Shown: positions 17,001-24,726 of the stretch, one piece after another
Layout of the letters: every line of letters starts with the position of its first letter
Numbering within the stretch: the stretch's first letter is position 1
DNA from: Ferirhizobium litorale
Lineage (GTDB): Bacteria; Pseudomonadota; Alphaproteobacteria; Rhizobiales; Rhizobiaceae
Direction: 5' to 3'
Length of the DNA: 64,000 bases
Assembly: GCA_030028905.1 (NCBI GenBank)
Contig: JALDYZ010000002.1
Span: 1-64,000, forward strand
The notes under the pieces: generated by a model
The model's database searches: none
What the model was told of the DNA's origin: nothing
Seen by the model: only the letters and a program-made list of their open reading frames with translations
Program-made: the position numbers and the translations under genes

Positions 17001-19540
17001 CCTCCTATCACACCAAGGGCTACTACTCTTCGACGGGAGGCTATTTCGACACAGCATACAACAATGGCTACCTGAGGGTGGACGCGAATGGGGGCGTGTT
17101 TAACTACAGCAATACGCCCGGATCGTTCCCGGGCAGCAGTTATAACGGCGAAAACTACTGGGTGGACGTGCTTTTCAATGTTGGCGAGAACGTTGCGCCC
17201 GTTGCCGTAGATGACAGTGGGCTCACCATCAGCCGCAATGGCACATTGACCCTGTCGATTGCTGCTCTTGTGGCAAACGATACCGATGCAAACGGAGATC
17301 CGCTTACAATCACGGCGGTCGGGAGCGCGGTGGGCGGTACAGTTGCTCTCGACGCGCAGACCGGCAATGTCATTTTCACCCCGACTGCGGACTATTCCGG
17401 CCCTGCGGGCTTCAGCTACACCGTATCGGATGGGCGCGGCGGCGCGGACATCGCGAATGTGAGCCTCACCGTAGAGGAAGGATCAAGCGGGGTTTCCCTG
17501 TTCCAGCCGACAGACGGTCCCACCGGCAATAGCTATGACGAAAATACCGGTGTTGAACTGGGGATGAAGTTCGTAGCCTCCACAAGCGGAACGGTGACGG
17601 GCATCCGCTACTATAAGCCGTCTGGCGATACGGGCACACACACCGGATCGATCTGGTCGGCGAATGGAACACTGCTCGGTACTGTGACTTTCACCAATGA
17701 GTCACTCAGTGGATGGCAGACGGCCACATTCTCCAATCCGATCCAGATTGCGGCCGGCCAGACCTACGTCGCGTCCTACCACACAAGCAGCGGGACCTAC
17801 TACTCGAGCGCAAACTACTTCGCAACATCGCACACGAACGGACCTCTGACCGCACCCTCTTCCAGCACCAGCGGCGGAAACGGGGTATATGCATACGGTT
17901 CTGGCGGGAATTTCCCGGGGCAAAGCTACAATTCGTCGAACTACTGGGTCGACGTCGTTTTCAACCAGTCCACGACCGCCCCCAACACCGCACCGGTTGC
18001 GGCGAACGACAACGGCTTCGTCGCCACTTACAACACACCGCTGACCATCGCGGCTTCAGCAATTATTTCCAATGACATTGATGCCGATGGTGACGTGCTT
18101 ACCATCAGCGGAGCGGGCGGCGCAGTCAACGGAACCGTGACCTACAACAGCCAGCTCAATGCGCTGATCTTCACGCCGACCGACGGCCATGCCGGAGCGG
18201 CAAGTTTCACCTACACCATCTCCGATGGGCGGGGAGGCACTGCCTCAGCCACGGTCAACCTGACAGTGGCAGAGCAATCGACGACGGCGAGCCTGTTCTC
18301 GCCAGCCGATACGCCGACAGTAGCATCGGTCAACGACCCCGATGCAGTGGAACTCGGCGTGAGATTCGTTGCTTCCGCGAGTGGTGAAATTACCGGCTTG
18401 CGCTACTACAAGGGCGCTCAGGATACCGGCACCCACGTCGGCTCACTCTGGACCAGCTCGGGCACCTTGCTGGCGTCAGCGACCTTCACCAACGAGACGG
18501 CAAGCGGTTGGCAGACGGTGATGTTCTCGCAGCCGGTAGCCATATCGGCCGGCACGACCTACGTGGCAAGCTATCAGTCCAACGGGTTCTACTCTGCGAC
18601 GCCAAACTACTTCACGAGCCCAATTAGCAACGGCCCACTCAGCACTGCCAGCGGGAACAATGGCGTATATGCCTATGGTGCGGGAAACGAATTCCCGAAC
18701 GCAAGCTACAGCGCCACAAACTACTGGATCGATGTCCTGTTCGAACAATCCGCAAGCAATCTCGCACCGGTTGCAGCCAACGATGCAGGTTTCTTTACCG
18801 ACGTCGGCGTTGCCAGAACGTTCCAAGCGTCGTCCTTGCTCGCGAACGATAGTGATCCGGATGGCGACTCGCTCACTGTTACGGGTGTCAACAATGCAGT
18901 GAACGGTACCGTTTCGTTCGACAGCCAGACGAATATGATCTCCTTCACGCCGACTGCGGGCTACCAGGGACCAGCAAGCTTTACCTATTCAATTTCCGAC
19001 GGAAACGGAGGCACGGCCTCCGCTCAGGTTTCGATCACGGTGGCCAACGAACAGAACGTCTTCGCGGCAAACGCGACCCCGTCGATCGTCTCAGTTGACG
19101 ACAATGCCCCCGTTAACCTCGGCATGAAGTTCCAGGCCGACGTTGCCGGTTCGATCACCAGCATCCGCTTCTACAAGGCTGAAGACAACACCGGCCCGCA
19201 TACCGGCTACCTCTGGACGGCGACCGGCACGCTGCTCGCAAGCGCCACGTTCACCAACGAGACGGCAAGCGGTTGGCAGACAGTCAACCTTGCCAGTCCG
19301 GTCAACATCGAGGCGGACACCACCTACGTCGTCTCCTACAGCACGAACGGCAACTATTCGGCGACGCCGAACGCCTTCAGTTCGGAAATCTCCAACGACA
19401 ATCTCACCGCCCTTTCCTCCGCGCTGAGCGGTGGCAATGGCGTCTATGCCTACGGATCCGCCGGGCTCTTCCCGACGAGCACCTACAACAACACGAACTA
19501 CTACGTCGACGTGGCCTTCCGGCCGCAGTTGGCAGCGTAA
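14021..19540 (+). CDS. Giant secreted protein: dimethylformamidase-like domain plus DUF4082 and cadherin-like repeats
   Basis: This is a 1839-residue frame from TTG 14,021; ATG 14,117 with GAGGG upstream is the likelier start. After a roughly 130-residue N-terminal part comes a Gly/Ser/Ala linker (about 130-285). A domain like the large subunit of N,N-dimethylformamidase follows (about 285-785, with TWQAYNAWGG, VGHDEYWS and GGNDMYWKIRW), then an Ig-like domain (about 803-895). Four DUF4082 modules (about 900-1053, 1157-1315, 1421-1575, 1678-1839) alternate with three cadherin-like modules carrying NDxDxxGDxL. There is no Sec signal. The secretion genes lie just downstream in the same operon, so this is probably a type I substrate, even though no RTX nonapeptides are seen. 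It may be an extracellular amidohydrolase with adhesive or glycan-binding repeats. Confidence 0.85.
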   Translation: MLPFNGRQLLAEWALAGRDVELSPYWNEGRRVMFRLHLKNHDYLSISGGTSRVYYPSADKDFVPGEDEAPTLAKVHKPDTGNMAICRYSALPDVFVATTIGAGFDMPAIAGSLQAVFGADTGATLIPGSLRHQRTDAPRTGSSPAAQEGAAPGATGNAPSGDGAGGSGANSAGDGSGSDDGGQSEMPPTLRRSMTPNDQSSQTSSDSGHDAGLHDTLDLGLGAAGPLRVDPGAGSTSRSNSATDAGSDSGGGETPVAAPAVASFAAAPEVEGDAPTAVPAAAATPSKIALENMKQGNSIDEWGIEGDGDGNIQGFATEISTNVGGTVDFKIATDSTHYRIDIYRLGYYGGDGARKVGSIEQSLTTAQVQPHPIVDMSIGLIDCGNWDVSASWEIPDDAVSGVYIAKLVRLDGTEGASHIPFVVRDDSSTSDIVFQTSDTTWQAYNAWGGASLYEGQVPVDPADLIGYMPPNCGCGVNAIGRASAVSYNRPIVTNTSLAGGTHDFIFGAEHSAIRWLEQNGYDVSYISGVDASRNPDQLLNHQAFLSVGHDEYWSAEQREGVEAARDAGVNLAFWGGNDMYWKIRWETSIDENGTPYRTMVCYKETWGTSTDPSDVGTGTWRDPRYADPGQEPENALIGTMFTVDSYRQDTITVPYDFSNLRFWRDTDIADLQPGEVYEMPANYLGYEWNSDVENGFRPAGLANLSLSNVSVETYLRDYGTSIGPADVQHSLTMYRAESGALVFSAGTVFWSWALDDQHEGAETPTDPNVQQAMVNMFADMGIQPSTLASSLVLATQSTDTTKPTSTITSPIIGASFIEGQHVTVTGTAQDLGGGVIAGIEVSTDGGLSWFKATGRENWSYNWVVQASGTYTLMSRAVDDSLNIEAPSAGKQVDVNLPSSTVSLWTLASKPETEVVIDRDGVELGVKFETTTNGTIDGIRFYKGFYNTGGHTVSLWTADGTLIATGVSANESLSGWQTVKFSSPIQVSAGTTYVASYHTKGYYSSTGGYFDTAYNNGYLRVDANGGVFNYSNTPGSFPGSSYNGENYWVDVLFNVGENVAPVAVDDSGLTISRNGTLTLSIAALVANDTDANGDPLTITAVGSAVGGTVALDAQTGNVIFTPTADYSGPAGFSYTVSDGRGGADIANVSLTVEEGSSGVSLFQPTDGPTGNSYDENTGVELGMKFVASTSGTVTGIRYYKPSGDTGTHTGSIWSANGTLLGTVTFTNESLSGWQTATFSNPIQIAAGQTYVASYHTSSGTYYSSANYFATSHTNGPLTAPSSSTSGGNGVYAYGSGGNFPGQSYNSSNYWVDVVFNQSTTAPNTAPVAANDNGFVATYNTPLTIAASAIISNDIDADGDVLTISGAGGAVNGTVTYNSQLNALIFTPTDGHAGAASFTYTISDGRGGTASATVNLTVAEQSTTASLFSPADTPTVASVNDPDAVELGVRFVASASGEITGLRYYKGAQDTGTHVGSLWTSSGTLLASATFTNETASGWQTVMFSQPVAISAGTTYVASYQSNGFYSATPNYFTSPISNGPLSTASGNNGVYAYGAGNEFPNASYSATNYWIDVLFEQSASNLAPVAANDAGFFTDVGVARTFQASSLLANDSDPDGDSLTVTGVNNAVNGTVSFDSQTNMISFTPTAGYQGPASFTYSISDGNGGTASAQVSITVANEQNVFAANATPSIVSVDDNAPVNLGMKFQADVAGSITSIRFYKAEDNTGPHTGYLWTATGTLLASATFTNETASGWQTVNLASPVNIEADTTYVVSYSTNGNYSATPNAFSSEISNDNLTALSSALSGGNGVYAYGSAGLFPTSTYNNTNYYVDVAFRPQLAA

Positions 19541-19558
19541 GGAGGACGGTACGCATCG

Positions 19559-20773
19559 ATGGCAGGTGACAATCGGCTCCCAGTATCTGTGTTGGCGGGA
19601 TTCCTTGGCGCCGGCAAGACGACCGTTCTGAACCATGTCCTGAAGAACCGCGAGGGCATGCGCGTGGCTGTGATCGTCAACGACATGAGCGAGATCAACA
19701 TCGACGCGGATCTGGTCCGTGACGGCGGCGCGGGCCTGTCGAGAACCGACGAAACGCTGGTGGAACTGACGAACGGCTGCATTTGCTGCACGCTTCGCGA
19801 TGACCTCCTGGGCGAGGTTCGCCGCCTCGCCAACGAGGGGCGCTTCGAGTATCTGTTGATCGAGGGAACCGGCATTGCCGAATCCCTGCCGATCGCCGCG
19901 ACCTTTTCGTTCCGCGACGAGACGGGCGCAGCCCTCTGCGATATTGCGCGCCTCGACACCATGGTTTCGGTCGTCGATGCGGCAAACCTGCTTTCCGACT
20001 ACAACAGCGCGGATTTCCTTCGCGATCGCGGCGGTGCCCGCGACGAGGACGACATGCGCACCCTGGTCGACCTGCTTGTCGAGCAGATCGAGTTTGCCGA
20101 CGTCGTGATCATCAACAAGATCTCCGAGGTTTCGCCGGAAATCAGGACGGCGATCCGCCAGATCGTCGCCGCACTCAACCCCGATGCGCGGGTCGTCGAG
20201 ACTGACTTCGGGCAGGTGGCGCCAACCGCGATTCTCGATACCGGCCTCTTCAGCGAAGCGAAGTCCGCGCGTCATCCCCTTTGGCACAAAGAACTGTTCG
20301 GGTGGGGCGACCATGTGCCGGAGACCGAGGAATACGGCATATCGAGCTTTGTGTACCGGCAGCGCCGCCCTTTCGATCCGGCAAAACTCCACGCGTTCCT
20401 GGAAACGGAATGGCCCGGACTGCTGAGAGCCAAGGGGCATTTCTGGCTGGCCACCCGACCGGGTTGGATCGGTCTCCTCTCGATCGCGGGCGGGCAGAAG
20501 CGCGTTGAAGCCAAGGGCATGTGGTGGGTGAACACCCCGAGGGCACATTGGCCACGCCACCCTCAATTCCAGGAGATCCTGCAAAAGAACTGGAGCCCGA
20601 TCTGGGGCGACCGGCGGCAGGAACTCGTCTTCATCGGCACGGGACTCGCGGAGAACGAGATCCGTGCCGCCCTGGATCAATGCCTGGCCGGACGGGAGAA
20701 TGGCTTCGATCCGACCATTGCAAACAAAATGAACGATCCATTCCCGCCATGGCAGCATGTTCACGCTGCCTGA
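19559..20773 (+). CDS. COG0523 family GTPase, metal chaperone (CobW/ZigA-like)
   Basis: The 404-residue protein has the G1 motif GFLGAGKTT at about residues 14-22, the family's metal-binding [12 protein letters not shown] near 72-83, and INKISEV at the NKxD position, where Ser replaces Asp as in some members. A CobW C-terminal domain follows. COG0523 proteins deliver Zn, Fe or Co to client enzymes; Fe-type nitrile hydratase activators belong here. It starts 18 bp after the giant secreted protein behind GGAGG. Dimethylformamidase is an iron enzyme, so this chaperone may metallate the secreted protein. That link is inferred from the operon alone. Confidence 0.85.
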   Translation: MAGDNRLPVSVLAGFLGAGKTTVLNHVLKNREGMRVAVIVNDMSEINIDADLVRDGGAGLSRTDETLVELTNGCICCTLRDDLLGEVRRLANEGRFEYLLIEGTGIAESLPIAATFSFRDETGAALCDIARLDTMVSVVDAANLLSDYNSADFLRDRGGARDEDDMRTLVDLLVEQIEFADVVIINKISEVSPEIRTAIRQIVAALNPDARVVETDFGQVAPTAILDTGLFSEAKSARHPLWHKELFGWGDHVPETEEYGISSFVYRQRRPFDPAKLHAFLETEWPGLLRAKGHFWLATRPGWIGLLSIAGGQKRVEAKGMWWVNTPRAHWPRHPQFQEILQKNWSPIWGDRRQELVFIGTGLAENEIRAALDQCLAGRENGFDPTIANKMNDPFPPWQHVHAA

Positions 20774-20804
20774 GGCCAGATTTTTCAAACCAGGAGGGTA
20801 AAAT

Positions 20805-21113
20805 ATGTCCAGTGAACTCTATTCCGACGGCATCGGCGAAATCACCGTCACCGGCACGATCGTGCGCATCGACCTGATGTCGCTTTCCGCGACAGAACGC
20901 GACGCGAGCAACAATCCGAAGCCGGTCTTCCGTCAGCGGATCATCATGCCGGTCGATGCCTTTGCGAACGCGGTCGACCTGATGCAGAAGGCCCTCGGTG
21001 GCCTTGTCGAAGCCGGAGCAGTCCGGCGGATCGGCGATACCGCGACCCTGCCGGCGGGCGACCAGAAGCAGTCGGGGCAGTCTGCAACAAACGCCTCCCC
21101 CAATTTTAACTAG
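20805..21113 (+). CDS. Small conserved hypothetical protein of the type I secretion operon
   Basis: The 102-residue protein has an ordered first part (SDGIGEITVTGTIVRIDLMSL, then a predicted strand-helix with VFRQRIIMPVDAFANAVDLM) and a polar Gln/Ser/Asn tail. It has no signal peptide or membrane segment. An AGGAGG-like site precedes the ATG. It lies between the metallochaperone and the ABC transporter genes, so it may be a chaperone or adaptor for the secreted protein. I recall similar small proteins beside rhizobial type I systems but do not know a function. Confidence 0.6.
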   Translation: MSSELYSDGIGEITVTGTIVRIDLMSLSATERDASNNPKPVFRQRIIMPVDAFANAVDLMQKALGGLVEAGAVRRIGDTATLPAGDQKQSGQSATNASPNFN

Positions 21114-21140
21114 GCGCTTTTCTTTTAGTTCGGTAGGGCC

Positions 21141-23285
21141 ATGAGTACGGACCAGCACACCAGCCTGAAGTGCCTGGCGTTGATCGCACGCCATCACGGC
21201 ATCGATCTCTCGCCCGAAAGACTGATGCACGACTACGCCGTGGGCGACGAACCCGTTTCACGGCGTCAGCTGCTCCGCATGGCAAAGGACGCGGGCCTGC
21301 GCGCCAGGCATTTGACACTTGAGTGGGATTCGCTTTTCCGGCTCGGAGATGCCTATCCTGCTCTCGCCGAACTGGAAAACGGCAACTGGGTGCTGATAGC
21401 GGGCGCTGCCGGGGAAGGTGAAAACAGGATGGTGCGGATCCTCGATCCGCTTGCGCAGCGTCCGGAATTCATCCTCCTCGACGAGCAGCGCTTCTTGCGC
21501 TCGTGGCGGGGTTCCATCATCCTCGCCAAGCGCAACTACCGCATGACGGATGAGGATCAGCCGTTCAGTCTTCGCTGGTTCATCCCGGAGATCGTTCGCC
21601 AGCGCAGCCTTTTCCGCGATGTGGCGCTGGCCGCAGTCGTCCTATACGGGCTCGGTCTCGCAACGCCGATCTTCTTCCAGCTCGTGATCGACAAGGTGCT
21701 GGTGCATCAGAGCTATGCGACACTCACGGTGCTGACAATCGGTATCGGCATCGCGCTGATATTTGACGCAGTCTTCACCTTCCTCAGACGCTACCTGCTA
21801 CTCTACGCTACCAACAAGATCGACATCAGGATCGCCACGCGGACCTTCGGCCATCTGCTCAGCCTGCCGATTGCCCTTTTCGAGCAGACATCCTCCGGCG
21901 TGCTCATCAAGCACATGCAGCAGACGGCGCGCATCCGCGAGTTCCTGACGGGGCGGCTTTTCCTGACACTTCTCGATGGGTTGTCGTTGTTGGTATTCGT
22001 ACCGATCCTCATGTTCTACAGCGTCAAGCTGACGTTCGTCGTGCTGGCCTTCGCGGGGCTCGTCGGCCTTGTCGTCATGCTGCTCGTCGGCCCCTTCAAT
22101 CGACGGTTGCAGGCGCTCTACCAGGCCGAGGGCGAAAGACAGTCTTTGCTCGTGGAAACGGTGCATGGCATGCGTACCGTCAAGTCGCTGGCGCTAGAGC
22201 CACGCCAGCGCAAGGTCTGGGACGACAGTTCGGCCCAATCGATTTCCGTACGCTTTCGCGTCGACAAGATCTCGACGACCGCCCAGGCGCTGACCGGGTT
22301 GCTCGAAAAACTAATGAGCGTCGCCATCATCGGCCTGGGCGCGCTCGATGTCTTCAGCGGCGCGATGACGATCGGCGCGCTCGTGGCCTTCAACATGCTG
22401 GCCGGACGCGTTTCCGGACCGCTCGTGCAGATCGTCACCATGGTCCACGAGTACCAGGAGGTCGCGCTTTCGGTACGCATGCTCGGCGAGATCATGAACA
22501 AGCGCCCCGAACAGTTCGGCCGTGGCCGGGGCATGCGGCCGGAGCTCAAGGGGCGAATCGAGTTCGACAAGGTCACCTTCCGCTACGGGCCGGATGGCCC
22601 GCCTGCCCTTGACGACGTGTCCTTCACCGTTCCTGCCGGTTCCGTCTTCGGTATCGTCGGCAAGAGTGGTTCGGGCAAGACGACCGTCACCCGGCTGATC
22701 CAGGGTCTTTACCAGACCCAGCAGGGTCTTGTGCGCATGGACGGCTATGACAGCCGGGAAATCGATCTCGTCCACCTGAGAACGAGCATCGGCGTGGTGC
22801 TCCAGGACAACTTCCTTTTCCGCGGAACGGTTCGTGACAACATCGCCGCTGCCAAGCCGGACGCCAGCATTGAGGAAATCGTCGAAGTGGCCCGCATGGC
22901 CGGCGCCGAGGAATTCATCGAGCGGCTCCCGCGCGGCTTCGAGACGATGCTCGAGGAGAACGGATCGAACCTGTCGGGTGGACAGAAGCAACGTCTTGCC
23001 ATCGCGCGCGCATTGCTTCCCGATCCCAGACTGCTCATCTTCGACGAAGCGACCAGCGCCCTCGATCCTGACAGCGAGGCGATCATCCGGCAAAACCTCA
23101 GCAGGATCGCCGAGGGCCGCACGGTGATCATCGTATCGCACAGGCTTTCTACACTCGTGGACGCCGACGCCATTCTTGTCGTCGATCGCGGCAAGATCGC
23201 CGATATCGGCCGGCACGACCAACTGGTGTCACGCTGCATGACCTATCGGCACCTGTGGACCCAGCAGACGAGGCAGGTGGCATGA
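21141..23285 (+). CDS. Type I secretion ABC transporter, permease/ATPase (HlyB-type)
   Basis: The 714-residue protein begins with a C39-peptidase-like domain (about 1-130). The catalytic Cys position reads Thr (QHTSLKCLALIARHHGI), so it is a non-cleaving docking domain as in HlyB. Transmembrane helices occupy about 150-430. The nucleotide-binding domain has Walker A GKSGSGKTT near 505-515, signature LSGGQKQRLAIARA near 611, Walker B LLIFDEAT near 630 and the H-loop VSHRLS near 665. It should export an unfolded substrate with an uncleaved C-terminal signal, most likely the giant protein at 14-19.5 kb. Its stop overlaps the start of the adaptor gene. Confidence 0.93.
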   Translation: MSTDQHTSLKCLALIARHHGIDLSPERLMHDYAVGDEPVSRRQLLRMAKDAGLRARHLTLEWDSLFRLGDAYPALAELENGNWVLIAGAAGEGENRMVRILDPLAQRPEFILLDEQRFLRSWRGSIILAKRNYRMTDEDQPFSLRWFIPEIVRQRSLFRDVALAAVVLYGLGLATPIFFQLVIDKVLVHQSYATLTVLTIGIGIALIFDAVFTFLRRYLLLYATNKIDIRIATRTFGHLLSLPIALFEQTSSGVLIKHMQQTARIREFLTGRLFLTLLDGLSLLVFVPILMFYSVKLTFVVLAFAGLVGLVVMLLVGPFNRRLQALYQAEGERQSLLVETVHGMRTVKSLALEPRQRKVWDDSSAQSISVRFRVDKISTTAQALTGLLEKLMSVAIIGLGALDVFSGAMTIGALVAFNMLAGRVSGPLVQIVTMVHEYQEVALSVRMLGEIMNKRPEQFGRGRGMRPELKGRIEFDKVTFRYGPDGPPALDDVSFTVPAGSVFGIVGKSGSGKTTVTRLIQGLYQTQQGLVRMDGYDSREIDLVHLRTSIGVVLQDNFLFRGTVRDNIAAAKPDASIEEIVEVARMAGAEEFIERLPRGFETMLEENGSNLSGGQKQRLAIARALLPDPRLLIFDEATSALDPDSEAIIRQNLSRIAEGRTVIIVSHRLSTLVDADAILVVDRGKIADIGRHDQLVSRCMTYRHLWTQQTRQVA

Positions 23286-24682
23286 GCAACGAACTCGCAA
23301 AAACCGGTGGCACCGAGCCTCCCTCGCCCGGAACGTCTCTGATCGTCCGGCCGCAGATGCCGCCTGTCATTGCCGAGTTCCAGACCGACGCCGTGGAACT
23401 GGAGGAAAAGGACCCTCCAAGGATCGCACGGATGACCCTTTATGGCATCACCGCCCTGATCAGTGCCGCGGTTGTCTGGTCAATCGTCTCCGAAATCGAC
23501 GAAGTCGTGGTTGCGACCGGCAAGCTGATCACCACCAAACCGACAATCGTGGTACAGCCGCTCGAGACCTCGATCATCCGCACGATCGATGTGACGGCCG
23601 GTGAGATCGTCAAGGCGGGGCAGACGTTGGCCACATTCGATCCGACCTTCAGCCAGGCCGACGTCGACCAGCAACGGGCGAAATTCGCGGCCCTCGATGC
23701 CCAGGTCAAGCGTATCGAGGCGGAATTGGCCGGCAACGACTACTCGCTGCTCGCCGGCAGTACGCCGGACGAGCAGCTTCAAGTGCAACTCTTCGGCCAG
23801 CGCCGCGCGTTCCATACCGCGCAGGTCCAGAACTACGACGAGCAGATCGCTGCCCAGATCGCTGCCCTCGCATCGAACAAGAACCAGCACGAAATCCTTG
23901 TCACTCGACGGGACAACCTCGCCGAGATCGAAAAGGCGCGTGAACTGCTGTGGATCAAGGAGAGCGGCTCGCGAATAAGCTTCCTCGGCTCCCGCGACGC
24001 GCGTTTCGATATCGACGCGAGACTTGCCGAACTGAAGGGCAGGTCCGAAGAGGCCACTCACACGCTCGCCAAGTTGCGGGCCGATCGACAGGCCTTCATC
24101 GAGGATTTCCGCCGCGCAGCGATGGAACAGCTGGCCGAACTGCGCAACCAGCGCGATCTGGCCGAGAATGAACTGCGAAAGATGGAGTTGAGGCGCAATA
24201 TGGTCGCGCTCACCGCGCCGGCGGATGCGGTGGTTCTGGATCTCGCAAGGCGCTCCGTCGGATCGGTGGTGACGGAGGCCGAGCCGATCGTAACCCTCGT
24301 TCCGCTGGACGTACCGCTGGAAGCGGAAGTCTCGGTCAATTCCCGCGATATAGGCCGGATCGCCGTCGATGAGGAGGCGCGCATCAAGTTCGATGCCTAT
24401 CCCTTCCAGAAGTTCGGCACCGCTACCGGCACGATACGCACGATCAGCCGCGACGCCTTCAGCCCGACCCAGGAGGATGCGGCCTCCGGCATGCCGCCGA
24501 CCCCCTACTTCAAGGCGCGCCTGGCACTTACCGACACGCAATTGAAAACCTCGGGCGTACCGATCGTCCTCCTGCCGGGCATGAGCGTATCCGCCGAGAT
24601 CAAGGTTGGCCGCCGATCGGTGATCTCCTACTTCCTCTATCCGCTGCTGCGTGGGTTGGACACGGCAATCCGGGAGCCATGA
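23282..24682 (+). CDS. Type I secretion periplasmic adaptor (HlyD-type)
   Basis: The 466-residue protein starts within the ATGA overlap with the ABC transporter gene. A short cytosolic N-terminus leads to one membrane helix (about 65-85, TLYGITALISAAVVWSIV). A lipoyl/barrel half (VVATGKLITTKPTIVVQPLE), a long coiled-coil hairpin (about 120-320) and the returning barrel follow (VALTAPADAVVLDLARRSVGS). A C-terminal segment has VLLPGMSVSAEIKVGRRSVI, characteristic of HlyD-family proteins. It links the ABC transporter to an outer-membrane TolC-type channel, which is not encoded here. Confidence 0.93.
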   Translation: MSNELAKTGGTEPPSPGTSLIVRPQMPPVIAEFQTDAVELEEKDPPRIARMTLYGITALISAAVVWSIVSEIDEVVVATGKLITTKPTIVVQPLETSIIRTIDVTAGEIVKAGQTLATFDPTFSQADVDQQRAKFAALDAQVKRIEAELAGNDYSLLAGSTPDEQLQVQLFGQRRAFHTAQVQNYDEQIAAQIAALASNKNQHEILVTRRDNLAEIEKARELLWIKESGSRISFLGSRDARFDIDARLAELKGRSEEATHTLAKLRADRQAFIEDFRRAAMEQLAELRNQRDLAENELRKMELRRNMVALTAPADAVVLDLARRSVGSVVTEAEPIVTLVPLDVPLEAEVSVNSRDIGRIAVDEEARIKFDAYPFQKFGTATGTIRTISRDAFSPTQEDAASGMPPTPYFKARLALTDTQLKTSGVPIVLLPGMSVSAEIKVGRRSVISYFLYPLLRGLDTAIREP

Positions 24683-24726
24683 GCGGCAGCGTTCGTCGCG
24701 GGGCCGCGCAGTCTACGCAACGTGCG

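Noticed and set aside
19091-20788. 565-residue open frame on the minus strand
   Set aside because: Spans antisense of the end of the secreted protein and of the COG0523 gene, both with clear motifs.
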